Positions 7,386 to 15,414 of a DNA stretch of 50,901 nucleotides are shown one piece after another. The stretch is from an uncultured Lachnospiraceae bacterium. Lineage in GTDB: Bacteria; Bacillota; Clostridia; Lachnospirales; Lachnospiraceae. The notes below the pieces were generated by a model, which had not been told where the DNA came from, did not search any database, and saw only the letters and a list, made by a program, of their open reading frames with translations. Position numbers and translations under genes: made by a program. Every line of letters starts with the position of its first letter. Within the stretch, counting starts at the first letter, position 1. The DNA lies in contig CAJUDY010000030.1 in NCBI GenBank assembly GCA_910584945.1, positions 1 through 50,901 of the forward strand, in the 5' to 3' direction.

Positions 7386-8981
7386 CTATCTGTCCCACTT
7401 GTCACACAGCGAGTTGATCTGATTCGTAAACTTGGTCAGATCTTTGTTGGCTCCGCCCTCGTTGTGGTAGATAACCTGCATGAGCCGCTTGCCTGCCTCC
7501 AGAAGTCTGGTGAAGACGTCGGACTTGCGTTTGACGGCCGGTTTCTCCGGAGCAACCAGAACCGGTGTGCCTTCCTTGATCCACACGCCGGCAGCCAGAT
7601 CGTAGAGGCTGCCGCTGAAGGGCGCGCAGGCGGGAATCTTACATTCCTCGTTCAGGCAGGCGGTAAAATCCTCGCAGGTTTCGTCTTCTCCGTGGACGAC
7701 GAATACGGTCTGAGGCGCGGGAGAGAAGGCTTTGATCCATTTGAGGAGGCCCTCCTTATCCGCGTGTCCGCTGACCCCTTCCAGTTTTAAGATCTCCGCC
7801 TGAACTTCAATAGTCTCGCCGAAGAGCTTCACATACTCTGCGCCTTCGAGGATCGCCCGGCCCAGAGTTCCCGCAGCCTGGAAGCCCACGAACAGAACCG
7901 TACACTCCGAACGCCACAGATTGTGCTTTAAGTGATGCTTGATCCGGCCGGCTTCACACATGCCGGAGGCGGAGATGATTACTTTGGGCTGGGCGTCGAA
8001 GTTGATGGCCCGGGATTCATCGCTGGACACGGCCAGGTGGAGATTCCGGAAACGGATGGGATTGATGCCGGCGTTGATCAGCGCCATGGCCTCGTCGTCA
8101 AAGCATGCCCGGAAGTTCTTGTTGAAGATGGAAGTCGCTTCAATGGCCAGCGGGCTGTCCACATACACCGGGAAATCGATGTTTACCAGATTCCGCTCCT
8201 TGATCTCCCGGATAAAGTACAAAAGCTCCTGAGTACGTCCCACGGCAAAGGCCGGGATCACCAGGTTGCCGCCCCGGCTTAAGGTCCGTCGGATGACGTC
8301 CGCCAGCCCGCTGACATGGTCCGGCGGCACATTGTGCAGGCGGTTGCCGTAGGTGGACTCCATCACCACATAGTCAGCCTCGTCGGTGTACTGCGGATCT
8401 TTGATCAGCGGACGGTTGGGGTTCCCCACGTCTCCGGAGAATACGATCTTCTTCTTCGTCCCCTCCTCGTCGATCCAGATCTCGATGGAGGCGGAGCCCA
8501 AGAGGTGCCCCACATCCCGAAAACGCACCTGAATCCCCGGGCAGAGTTCGATCTTCTGCTCGTAGCCGCAGGGATGGAACAGGCTGATGGCGCCCAGCGC
8601 ATCGTCCATGGTGTAGAGCGGAACGTATTCTTCGCCGCCGGAACGTTTTGCCTTCCGGTTACGCCATTCAGCCTCGAATTCTTGAATGTGCGCGCTGTCC
8701 CGAAGCATGATGTTGCACAGATCGTTGGTGGAGAAGGTGGAAATGATCTCTCCTTTAAAACCGTTCTTGTAAAGGACCGGCAGCCGTCCGGAATGATCGA
8801 TATGGGCATGGGTCAGAAGCACAAAGTCGATCAGGTTATCCGGAACCGGAATGTCCTGATTTACATAGACGTCCTTTCCCTGCTCCATACCGCAGTCAAT
8901 CAGGATGTGTTTGCCGCAGGCTTCCAGATAGTGGCAGCTTCCGGTCACTTCGTGGTCGGCTCCTACAAATCCAAGTTTCAT
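7386..8981 (-). CDS. MBL-fold, beta-CASP, RMMBL metallo-hydrolase (CPSF73/RNase J-like)
   Basis: 531 residues, ATG 8981 after AAGGGGG. The zinc-binding THAHIDHSG motif is at 57-65 (H58, H60, D62, H63), followed by GHLLGSASIEI, FSGDVGNPNRPLI and a beta-CASP domain with VIPAFAVGRTQELLYFI and IISASGMCEAGRI. A C-terminal SGHADKEGLLKW carries the RMMBL motif. The family contains CPSF73-like RNA endonucleases and bacterial YSH1-type nucleases, so RNA cleavage is likely, though the bacterial substrate is unknown. It lies alone between a convergent MATE gene and a divergent methyltransferase. Confidence 0.88.
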   Translation of the reverse strand: MKLGFVGADHEVTGSCHYLEACGKHILIDCGMEQGKDVYVNQDIPVPDNLIDFVLLTHAHIDHSGRLPVLYKNGFKGEIISTFSTNDLCNIMLRDSAHIQEFEAEWRNRKAKRSGGEEYVPLYTMDDALGAISLFHPCGYEQKIELCPGIQVRFRDVGHLLGSASIEIWIDEEGTKKKIVFSGDVGNPNRPLIKDPQYTDEADYVVMESTYGNRLHNVPPDHVSGLADVIRRTLSRGGNLVIPAFAVGRTQELLYFIREIKERNLVNIDFPVYVDSPLAIEATSIFNKNFRACFDDEAMALINAGINPIRFRNLHLAVSSDESRAINFDAQPKVIISASGMCEAGRIKHHLKHNLWRSECTVLFVGFQAAGTLGRAILEGAEYVKLFGETIEVQAEILKLEGVSGHADKEGLLKWIKAFSPAPQTVFVVHGEDETCEDFTACLNEECKIPACAPFSGSLYDLAAGVWIKEGTPVLVAPEKPAVKRKSDVFTRLLEAGKRLMQVIYHNEGGANKDLTKFTNQINSLCDKWDR

Positions 8982-9028
8982 AAGATATCCCCCTTTTCAG
9001 TTAAAATGTACGCGGTTTGTATATCTTT

Positions 9029-9057
9029 ATCATACCAATTAACGGAAAGATAATCAA
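9029..9057 (-). promoter_or_regulatory. Predicted promoter of the metallo-hydrolase gene
   Basis: Minus-strand TTGATT (9057-9052), 17-base spacer, TATGAT (9034-9029), 48 bases before the ATG. Confidence 0.5.
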
Positions 9058-9081
9058 TCAAAATCCGCGGAAATCTTTCAC

Positions 9082-9110
9082 TTGTGAAGAGGAAGCTTCC
9101 GTGATAGAAT
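9082..9110 (+). promoter_or_regulatory. Predicted promoter of the methyltransferase gene
   Basis: TTGTGA (9082-9087), 17-base spacer, TAGAAT (9105-9110), 39 bases before the ATG. The spacer contains the palindrome GGAAGCTTCC (9091-9100), which could be an operator. The two promoters diverge from a 25-base core. Confidence 0.45.
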
Positions 9111-9148
9111 GAAGCAATCATGAGATAGAAAAAGAGAGGAAACGATCC

Positions 9149-10012
9149 ATGTTTACAGCAGACAACTGGCAGGATTATGAGGTCATCGACACTTCCAAAG
9201 GGGAGAAGCTGGAGCGGTGGGGGGATTACCTTCTGGTGCGCCCGGACCCTCAGGTAATCTGGAATACAGAGAGAAGACACCCGGGCTGGAGAAAACGGAA
9301 CGGACATTACCACCGAAGCGCAAAGGGCGGAGGAGAGTGGGAATTTTTTGATCTCCCCAGGCAGTGGAGCATCTCCTACCCGAAGCTTGGGCTGACCTTT
9401 CATCTAAAGCCCTTCAGCTTTAAGCATACGGGGCTTTTTCCGGAGCAGGCGGCGAACTGGGACTGGTTCTCGGAGAAAATTCGCACCGCCGGCCGGCCAG
9501 TCAAAGTGCTGAATCTGTTCGCCTACACCGGCGGGGCGACGCTGGCGGCAGCGGCGGCGGGGGCAAAAGTCACCCATGTGGACGCATCCAAAGGCATGGT
9601 TGCCTGGGCGAAGGAGAACGCGAAAAGCTCCGGCCTTAAGGAGGCGCCGATCCGGTGGCTGGTGGACGACTGCCAGAAGTTCGTGGAGCGGGAGATTCGA
9701 AGGGGCAATCGTTATGACGCGGTGATCATGGACCCGCCTTCTTACGGCAGAGGACCAAAGGGGGAGATCTGGAAGATCGAAGACGCCATCCATCCGCTGG
9801 TGAAGCTGTGCGTGCAGCTTTTGAGCGACCGACCGTTGTTCTTCCTGATCAACTCCTACACCACGGGCCTGCAGCCGGCGGTACTGGCCTACCTTCTGGG
9901 GACGGAGCTTCGGGCTTTTTCGGGCAGGGTCGACGCCCAGGAAGTGGGGCTTCCGGTCACGGAAAGCGGCCTCGTTCTCCCCTGCGGCGCCAGCGGAAGA
10001 TGGGAAATATAA
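9149..10012 (+). CDS. Class I SAM-dependent methyltransferase, RlmI/RlmK-like
   Basis: 287 residues, ATG 9149. The N-terminal region (1-90) is a short beta-rich domain, followed by a Rossmann methyltransferase: VLNLFAYTGGATLAAAAAGA (about 118-137) is motif I, VTHVDASKGMVAWAKENA motif II, and YDAVIMDPPSYGRGPKG (about 190-206) motif IV with DPPSYG. This matches the rRNA cytosine-C5 type (PF10672) rather than N6-adenine enzymes. A 23S rRNA substrate is likely by family but not provable here. Confidence 0.82.
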   Translation: MFTADNWQDYEVIDTSKGEKLERWGDYLLVRPDPQVIWNTERRHPGWRKRNGHYHRSAKGGGEWEFFDLPRQWSISYPKLGLTFHLKPFSFKHTGLFPEQAANWDWFSEKIRTAGRPVKVLNLFAYTGGATLAAAAAGAKVTHVDASKGMVAWAKENAKSSGLKEAPIRWLVDDCQKFVEREIRRGNRYDAVIMDPPSYGRGPKGEIWKIEDAIHPLVKLCVQLLSDRPLFFLINSYTTGLQPAVLAYLLGTELRAFSGRVDAQEVGLPVTESGLVLPCGASGRWEI

Positions 10013-10028
10013 AAAAATGAGTATAATT

Positions 10029-10080
10029 TCCTGATTCTGGGAATATATATGTAAGGAATGGTATTTTTGAGGAATCAGGA
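10029..10080. repeat. Inverted repeat upstream of the signal peptidase gene
   Basis: TCCTGATTC (10029-10037) and GAATCAGGA (10072-10080) form a perfect 9-bp inverted repeat separated by 34 bases that include an AT-rich GAATATATATG. The right arm overlaps the ribosome-binding region of the signal peptidase gene, so it may be an operator or may mask translation. Confidence 0.35.
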
Positions 10081-10092
10081 GATTAAGAAAAG

Positions 10093-10593
10093 ATGAGACA
10101 TCTTTGTAAATGGTCTGCGCTGGGGATCTGTATGGTGCTGGCGCTTCTGACCTTGCTGCTGGTACTGCCGGGACTTCTGGGAATCCATCCCCTGCTGGTG
10201 CAGAGCGGCAGTATGGAACCGGAATATCCGGTAGGCAGCGTGATCTACGTAAAATCGACAGAGGGAGCTTCCCTTGCGGAGGGGGATGTGGCAACCTTTT
10301 ATCTGCCGGACGAAGAGACGCTGGTCACCCACCGGATCGTCCGGGTAGACGAAGAAAAAGAAGAGATCTATACAAAAGGAGACGCCAATGAGCTGGAGGA
10401 TGGAGCGTCCACGCCATTTTCCATGATTGTGGGGACGCCCATTCTGTGCATTCCCAACCTGGGCTATCTGGCAGGTTATCTGTCAAGCGCCGCGGGGAAA
10501 GTGGGCATCATTCTTCTGGTGATCCTGGTCTGCCTCCTGTCCTGGATGGAAGGGGCTCTGATTCAGGAACAGAAGGAGGCGGGCAGCCTGTGA
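10093..10593 (+). CDS. sipW: Signal peptidase I, SipW/ER type
   Basis: 166 residues, ATG 10093. An N-terminal membrane helix (about 8-31) precedes QSGSMEP with catalytic Ser40; the second box is VTHRIVRVDE with His80, in place of the Lys used by ordinary bacterial enzymes. The C-terminal box TKGDANELEDG and a second helix (about 140-156) complete the ER/archaeal plan. In Bacillus subtilis SipW processes the biofilm matrix proteins TasA and TapA. The next gene overlaps by 4 bases and has a SipW-type leader, so it is the likely substrate. Confidence 0.88.
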   Translation: MRHLCKWSALGICMVLALLTLLLVLPGLLGIHPLLVQSGSMEPEYPVGSVIYVKSTEGASLAEGDVATFYLPDEETLVTHRIVRVDEEKEEIYTKGDANELEDGASTPFSMIVGTPILCIPNLGYLAGYLSSAAGKVGIILLVILVCLLSWMEGALIQEQKEAGSL

Positions 10594-11195
10594 AAAAGAA
10601 AAAGATCCTGGCGGCAGGCGCGCTTGGATGCCTTCTACTAACGGTGGGAATCGGAATGACGGTTCTGTCGTTCTGGAGACAGAGAGAGACCATCAGCGCC
10701 GCGTCCATGGAACCGATCCGGCTGGAAGTCTGTTTCCTGGACGGTGACGGAGCGTACGAGGGGGAGCAGGTAACCGGACTTCTGCCCGGAGAGGCGGCCA
10801 CGCGCGGTACGGCTGTTATTCTGGATGGGACATCCCCGGAAGCCAGTATCCGGGTAGAACTCTCCTTCGGAGGCGCGTTATCGCCGACGGACGGGGAGCA
10901 GGAGACAGAACGGAAGGAGCGTCTGCGGCGGATCAGGGAGTTGGAAGACGGGATCTGCTTTGCAGATGGATGGCAAAGAGGCGAGGACGGATATTACTAC
11001 TATCAGAAGAAAGTGCCGCCGGGAAGCATGCTCACCGTCTACGAACAGGTCGTGATTCCGAAGAGCTGGGACAACGACATTGCGGAGCAGGTCTTTACCA
11101 TCGAACTCTCGGCGGAAGCGGTCCGCTGGGATCACCTGGAGCCGTGGCTTTTGGAGGGACAGGCCATCGTAAGCTGGGAGCATCAAAAACCATAA
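10590..11195 (+). CDS. Secreted protein with SipW-type leader (TasA/camelysin-like candidate)
   Basis: Starts at GTG 10590, which overlaps the signal peptidase stop (GTGA) and has AGGAGG 10 bases upstream; 201 residues. The N-terminus is KKKKI followed by a hydrophobic leader ILAAGALGCLLLTVGIGMTV, the pattern of substrates cleaved by SipW. The rest is secreted-like with no Cys beyond one, has alternating hydrophobic strands and aromatic YYYYQKKV near residues 130-137, and fits the beta-sandwich TasA/CalY class in size. No motif settles the family. It could form surface fibres or be a small exported accessory protein. Confidence 0.55.
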   Translation: MKKKKILAAGALGCLLLTVGIGMTVLSFWRQRETISAASMEPIRLEVCFLDGDGAYEGEQVTGLLPGEAATRGTAVILDGTSPEASIRVELSFGGALSPTDGEQETERKERLRRIRELEDGICFADGWQRGEDGYYYYQKKVPPGSMLTVYEQVVIPKSWDNDIAEQVFTIELSAEAVRWDHLEPWLLEGQAIVSWEHQKP

Positions 11196-11239
11196 AAAAA
11201 CCGCCGGAATGTTCCAGAGAGGAATCATTTCGGCGGTTT
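11194..11239 (-). terminator. Intrinsic terminator of the MFS gene, in convergent space
   Basis: Arms 11198-11211 and 11226-11239 pair over 14 bp with one G-T pair. On the minus strand the hairpin is followed by seven T (11200-11194), so it mainly ends the MFS transcript; it also lies just after the plus-strand secreted-protein gene. Confidence 0.8.
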
Positions 11240-11255
11240 ACGCGTTCGTTATGAT

Positions 11256-12485
11256 TTATGCCTGTTCTTTTTTCACTACTCTGCTTAAGAGGAAGGAAAG
11301 AACGATACAAAGAGCGGCAGCGACCATGGCGTAAGCCCAGGTCATGTTGTATCCGGTTCTTCCATAGTTGTCCATCCAGCTTCCTACCAGCGTGTACATG
11401 AACATATCCGGCATGTATCCGAGAGCGGAGGAGATACCGGACACACGTCCGCTTAACTCCAGCGGAATGCCCGCATCCTGGTGAACGGCGAAATACTGGC
11501 TGCGGACAGCATAGATGAAGACCAGTCCCAGGAAGAAGTTCGCGATCACGGCTCCGCATAAGGACGCGTTGCCCGGAAGCACGATGTAGGCGCCGAAGGA
11601 CACGATCAGTCCGATGCAGCCGCCCACGATGACCTTGATCCGGGAGTGCAGCTTATCCGCGAGGAAACCGCCGAAGATGCCGCCGGCTCCCTGCAGGAGG
11701 TAGCGGATACCGCCCAGGGTAGCGGCCGAGGTGGCCGTCAGTCCGTAGAACTGCTGGGCATAGGTGGTGACATATCCGATCAGCCCGTAGACACTGTAGG
11801 CGGTAAAGATGATCCCCACCAGAATCCATACTTTGGGAATCAGCAGGCACTTGAAGAGTCCTTTGGTGACCTCCAGGACGGACTCCGCATTTTCTTCTTT
11901 TTTCGTGTCTTCAATAAAGATAAAGTTCAGAACGCCGATGATGATGACGACGATGGAGCACAGGCGGATGGCCGCGGAAGCTCCTGCCACCTCATTGGTA
12001 TAGCGGGCGAAAGCGGCGGTCATGCCGAATACCAGCAGCGCGTTCAGGATGCCCCTAAGACCCTCCTGAAGTCCGAACAGACGGCCCTGTTCTTCTTCTG
12101 TACCGAGCATACGGGTTGCCTTGATGCAGGCCGACCAGTAGGTAATGATGGTGGAGATCCCCATGAGGATGAAGATCAGCCGGCTGACGTTGTAGCCAGG
12201 GAAAGTGGAAAACCACAGTCCCAGGACGCCTGTGGCCAGGAAAGAAAAGGTCAGAAGTTTTCTCGCTGAAAACTTATCGGCGATGGCTCCGCCGATAAAG
12301 TAAGAAAAAGTGGCCATCGTTGCGTACCCGGAGGACAGCATACCCATCTGCGCATTGGTCAGTCCCATGGCATTCTGGATCGGTACATAAAAGGTTTCCC
12401 GAATATAAGGTAATTGGAAGATGATTCCGGCGCCGGCAGCCAGAAGAAGCAGCGTGCCGTATTTTTTGATAAAAGCCTTGTCCAT
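11256..12485 (-). CDS. MFS transporter, part of the GlpP-type regulon
   Basis: 409 residues, ATG 12485, with AAGGAGGG 10 bases upstream. Twelve hydrophobic segments; the loop between helices 2 and 3 reads GGAIADKFSARKLLTFSF, the MFS A-motif region. Helices 1-6 and 7-12 are split by a charged loop (about 195-210, EDTKKEENAE). Closest in general look to the organophosphate/oxalate-type anion transporters, but the substrate cannot be named. It is transcribed divergently from the first FAD oxidase, and both leaders carry the same attenuator motif, so it probably imports the substrate of the catabolic cluster. Confidence 0.75.
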   Translation of the reverse strand: MDKAFIKKYGTLLLLAAGAGIIFQLPYIRETFYVPIQNAMGLTNAQMGMLSSGYATMATFSYFIGGAIADKFSARKLLTFSFLATGVLGLWFSTFPGYNVSRLIFILMGISTIITYWSACIKATRMLGTEEEQGRLFGLQEGLRGILNALLVFGMTAAFARYTNEVAGASAAIRLCSIVVIIIGVLNFIFIEDTKKEENAESVLEVTKGLFKCLLIPKVWILVGIIFTAYSVYGLIGYVTTYAQQFYGLTATSAATLGGIRYLLQGAGGIFGGFLADKLHSRIKVIVGGCIGLIVSFGAYIVLPGNASLCGAVIANFFLGLVFIYAVRSQYFAVHQDAGIPLELSGRVSGISSALGYMPDMFMYTLVGSWMDNYGRTGYNMTWAYAMVAAALCIVLSFLLSRVVKKEQA

Positions 12486-12603
12486 AACAAGTAAACCCTC
12501 CTTAAAAATGATGAAGTGAATGTTGGGAATGGTTCCGTCTGCATGCTGCAGTCATGCGCCTGGAATCGAATGCACCGGATCGGACGAACCTTTCCAAATG
12601 CAT

Positions 12604-12659
12604 AAAAAAAGAGAGAAATAATGCCGCCTGGCGTTACTTCTCTCTGCTCTCTGGTAACT
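12604..12659 (-). promoter_or_regulatory. GlpP-type antiterminator/terminator leader of the MFS gene
   Basis: Minus strand: AGTTAC (12659-12654) begins 7 bases after the -10 box, so it is probably the RNA 5' end. After an AGAGAG-rich stretch comes GTAAC (12637-12633 region), which can pair with it. The same bases also form the left arm of a terminator stem of about 15 bp with one mismatch, loop AGGC, followed by seven T (12610-12604). The two structures exclude each other. Two further leaders in the cluster share this arrangement (12805-12881 and 20279-20346). Confidence 0.7.
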
Positions 12660-12665
12660 GGCTTA

Positions 12666-12694
12666 ATCATAAATGATATGTGTAAAAAAGTCAA
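12666..12694 (-). promoter_or_regulatory. Promoter of the MFS gene
   Basis: Minus-strand TTGACT (12694-12689), 17-base spacer, TATGAT (12671-12666). The AGTTAC box starts 7 bases after the -10, as in the two other attenuated promoters of the cluster. Confidence 0.75.
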
Positions 12695-12769
12695 TAGAAA
12701 ATGAATCAAAAGAAAAATCATGTTAAAAATGCACAAAAACAGAAACGGAAAAATATGAAATATCCACAA

Positions 12770-12798
12770 TTGACAAATGCTTCCGGAGCGTTTACACT
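12770..12798 (+). promoter_or_regulatory. Promoter of the first FAD oxidase/Etf operon
   Basis: TTGACA (12770-12775), 17-base spacer, TACACT (12793-12798), followed after 6 bases by AGTTAC. Confidence 0.75.
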
Positions 12799-12804
12799 AA
12801 AGGC

Positions 12805-12881
12805 AGTTACCGAAAGAGACGATGAGAGAAAAGTAACGGACAGGTGTATACTGCGCCTGTTTGGTTTACTTTTCTTTTTTT
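12805..12881 (+). promoter_or_regulatory. GlpP-type antiterminator/terminator leader of the FAD oxidase operon
   Basis: AGTTAC (12805-12810), a purine-rich run with GAAAGAG and GAGAG, then GTAAC (12833-12837), which can pair with the 5' hexamer. The alternative is a long terminator: AGAAAAGTAA pairs with TTACTTTTCT and ACAGG with CCTGT, followed by seven T (12875-12881). Geometry matches the MFS and dehydrogenase leaders. Confidence 0.7.
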
Positions 12882-12988
12882 GTTCCCATTTTCAGGGAAA
12901 CTAATCGCGCGCAAAGGTCTCTTCTTCGGTCGGGCAGTAAAAAGACATAATAAAAGAAGAAGACTCAGAAAGGAGCTAGGAAGAGGCA

Positions 12989-14446
12989 ATGGCAATTATT
13001 TCAAGAGAACAGATTGTGGAAGGTTTGGTAAAAATCCTGGGACAGGATCGGGTAATCACGGACGAGAAGGTGTTAAAGGAAAGCAGTGTGGACCGTTATC
13101 GAAAATACGAGCAGGTGTGTGAAGTGTACACGCAGCCGATTCCCGCCGCGGTGGTGAACGTCATGAGCGCGGAGGAAGTGTCGGAGGTCTTAAAGTTTGC
13201 CAACGAGAATGAGATCAATGTGGTTCCCAGGACCGGACACTCCGCGATCGAGGGCGGACTGGAGACGGCTCTTAAGGATTCGGTGGTCATCGACGGCTCC
13301 GGCATGAACAAGGTGCTGAAGGTAGATACCTATAATATGCAAGTGACCTGCCAGTGCGGCGTTCCGCTTCAGGCGCTGGACGATATGCTGAGAGAGAAAG
13401 GCTATACGACCGGTCACTCGCCCCAGTCCAAACCGCTGGCGCAGATGGGCGGCCTGGTGGCGACTCGAAGCATCGGACAGTTCTCCACGCTGTACGGCGG
13501 CATCGAGGACATGATCGTCGGCCTGGAGGCGGTATTCCCCAACGGAAAGATCTGCCGGATTAAGAACATTCCCAGACGTGCGGCAGGGCCGGATATCCGC
13601 CATATTATCTGCGGCAACGAAGGCGCCATCTGCTTCATCACGGAAGTGACCATGAAGCTCTACAAATGGCAGCCGGAGAACAACCGCTATATCGGATATA
13701 AGCTGGATGATCAGTATATGAAGCTTGGCTTTGACTGCTTAAGAGAGGTCATGGTGGCAGGGTACCGCCCGTCCTTCGCGAGACTCTATGACGCGGCTGA
13801 CGCCAACATGCATTTCAGCGGATGGCTGGAAGAGGGCAAAGCGATCCTGATCTGGATGGCGGAAGGTCCCGCGAACATCACGCCGGCCATTGAGGCGGGC
13901 ATCAAGGAGATGATGTCCAAACATCCGGAACTGGAAGAAGTCAACCCGGCGCTGATCGAAAAATGGTACGAAGGACTGAACTGGGGACCGGAGCAGATTG
14001 CCGAGGAGGCCGAGGAGATCAAAGCCACCCAGAACATCGGCATCACCACCGAGGTGTCCGGAAGCTGGGACAACATCTATGAGATCTACAAGACCTCCTG
14101 CGACCGGATTCTGGCGGAGGTGCCGGATATGACCCTGATGGGCGGTCATTCTTCTCACAGCTATATCAACGGAACCAATATGTATTTTGTGTACTACTAC
14201 AATATCGTGGACTGTGCGCCGGAAGAAGAGATCAACAAATACCACGACCGGATCAATCAGATCATCTGCGAGCAGGTGTTAAAATACGGCGGGTCCATCG
14301 TCCATCATCACGGCCTTGGAAAAGCGCGTGCAAAATACGTGACCCAGGAATACGGTTCTTCCTATTATATGCTGAAGACCCTGAAGCAGGCCTTTGATCC
14401 GAACGGAATCATGAATATGGGAACGTTGATTCCGCTTAGAAAATAA
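12989..14446 (+). CDS. FAD-linked oxidase related to alkylglycerone-phosphate synthase (AGPS-like)
   Basis: 485 residues, ATG 12989 after AGGAAGAGG. FAD-binding PCMH-type domain at about 50-225 with VVPRTGHSAIEGG, MGGLVATRSIGQFSTLYGGI and AAGPDIRHIICGNEGAICFI, then a cap domain, and near the C-terminus HHHGLGKARA from His439. The T-G-P-D-x-x-H, G-x-E-G and HHHG-x-G-K combination is that of AGPS and its bacterial relatives rather than plain lactate dehydrogenases. Directly followed by EtfB1/EtfA1, so it probably passes electrons to that flavoprotein. Expected substrate: a hydroxy-acid or glycerol-phosphate-like compound. Confidence 0.78.
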   Translation: MAIISREQIVEGLVKILGQDRVITDEKVLKESSVDRYRKYEQVCEVYTQPIPAAVVNVMSAEEVSEVLKFANENEINVVPRTGHSAIEGGLETALKDSVVIDGSGMNKVLKVDTYNMQVTCQCGVPLQALDDMLREKGYTTGHSPQSKPLAQMGGLVATRSIGQFSTLYGGIEDMIVGLEAVFPNGKICRIKNIPRRAAGPDIRHIICGNEGAICFITEVTMKLYKWQPENNRYIGYKLDDQYMKLGFDCLREVMVAGYRPSFARLYDAADANMHFSGWLEEGKAILIWMAEGPANITPAIEAGIKEMMSKHPELEEVNPALIEKWYEGLNWGPEQIAEEAEEIKATQNIGITTEVSGSWDNIYEIYKTSCDRILAEVPDMTLMGGHSSHSYINGTNMYFVYYYNIVDCAPEEEINKYHDRINQIICEQVLKYGGSIVHHHGLGKARAKYVTQEYGSSYYMLKTLKQAFDPNGIMNMGTLIPLRK

Positions 14447-14518
14447 AATGATGTTTTAGGATTGCGGGAGCATGAAATGCGGAGCAATCCGTGGTATCAC
14501 AGTTAAAATAAAAAGAAC

Positions 14519-14564
14519 GATTCACCCTGAGGCCACGCACTTCCTGCGTGGCTTAAGGAGAATC
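14519..14564 (+). other. Intercistronic hairpin between oxidase 1 and EtfB1
   Basis: GCCACGCA (14532-14539) pairs with TGCGTGGC (14545-14552), and outer GATTC (14519-14523) with GAATC (14560-14564). No T-run follows. It probably protects or marks a processing point in the mRNA between oxidase 1 and the Etf genes, which could set different protein amounts. Confidence 0.45.
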
Positions 14565-14586
14565 AGATTTCGTACAGGAGCTGTTT

Positions 14587-15414
14587 ATGAGAATATTGGG
14601 ATGCTTTAAGGCGGTCCCGGCTTTCGATCTTCTGCGGGAAGAGGATTGGGTGGCGGACGACCGGTTAAGAGTCGATACAGAATACGTGAAGCTGGAGTGG
14701 AACTGTTTTGATGAAGGCGCGCTGGAGATGATGCGGAAGCTTCCGGAGCGTTCCGAAGGCACGGGTGCTGTCTTTGAGCTGGATGCGCTGACTGTAGGGA
14801 AGAAAAAAGCGGACAGCTTTCTGAAGCTTCTGTACGCTCTGGGATTCTCCCACGCCGTGCGGGTGGAGGCGGAAGAAGGGGCGTATGCGCCGCCGGAACT
14901 TGTGGCGGAGTTGATCGCCGCTTATGTCCGTCGGGAAAAAGAAGACCGGGCCTATGACGCAGTCGTCACAGGGGTGCAGAGTGCGGACGGGAGTCACAAA
15001 AAGACGCCATATCTCTTGGCAGAGCTTCTTCACTGGCCCTGCATCAGCCAGGTGATCAGTATAGAGCCCGCAGAAAAGGGATGCCTGAAGGTGATAAGCC
15101 AGGTCTTCGGAGGGGAGAAGACCCAGCTCGTTCGTCTTCCCTGCGTGCTGGCGGTGGGGAACGCTCCCTGCGCCTATCTGCGGGTGCCGACACTGAAAGA
15201 CAAGATGCGGCTGGGAAACCGTCCCATCGAGTATCTTGCTCCGGAAGCGCTTCTTGCAGATGCGGCCGCATACCGGGATCGGGGAGAGAAGCTGCTTGGA
15301 CTTCGCCCGGTGGACCGAAGCAGGGACACGGTGCAGATCGAAGGCGGGAGCCCGGAGGAAAAGGCAAGGATTTATTATGAACAATATCTGAAAGGCAGGC
15401 TTTTGAAGTTGTGA
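14587..15414 (+). CDS. Divergent electron-transfer flavoprotein beta subunit (EtfB1)
   Basis: 275 residues, ATG 14587 with AGGAG upstream. The overall EtfB plan is visible: an N-terminal ILGCFKAVPAFDLL in place of the usual C-x-K-Q-V-P, and at about 126-150 VVTGVQSADGSHKKTPYLLAELL in place of the G-x-Q-x-x-D-G-D-T-A-Q-T-G nucleotide motif seen in EtfB2. So the AMP/FAD-binding loop is altered (DGSHKKT). The middle (residues 40-100) is also shortened in conserved Gly/Ala positions. It overlaps EtfA1 by 4 bases. Probably a real but diverged partner of oxidase 1; bifurcating ability is uncertain. Confidence 0.7.
   Translation: MRILGCFKAVPAFDLLREEDWVADDRLRVDTEYVKLEWNCFDEGALEMMRKLPERSEGTGAVFELDALTVGKKKADSFLKLLYALGFSHAVRVEAEEGAYAPPELVAELIAAYVRREKEDRAYDAVVTGVQSADGSHKKTPYLLAELLHWPCISQVISIEPAEKGCLKVISQVFGGEKTQLVRLPCVLAVGNAPCAYLRVPTLKDKMRLGNRPIEYLAPEALLADAAAYRDRGEKLLGLRPVDRSRDTVQIEGGSPEEKARIYYEQYLKGRLLKL

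Noticed and set aside
12604..12659. Known riboswitch (preQ1, guanidine, fluoride) in the MFS leader
   Set aside because: The leader is too short and lacks the conserved cores; the shared AGTTAC/GTAAC arrangement with two other leaders explains it better.
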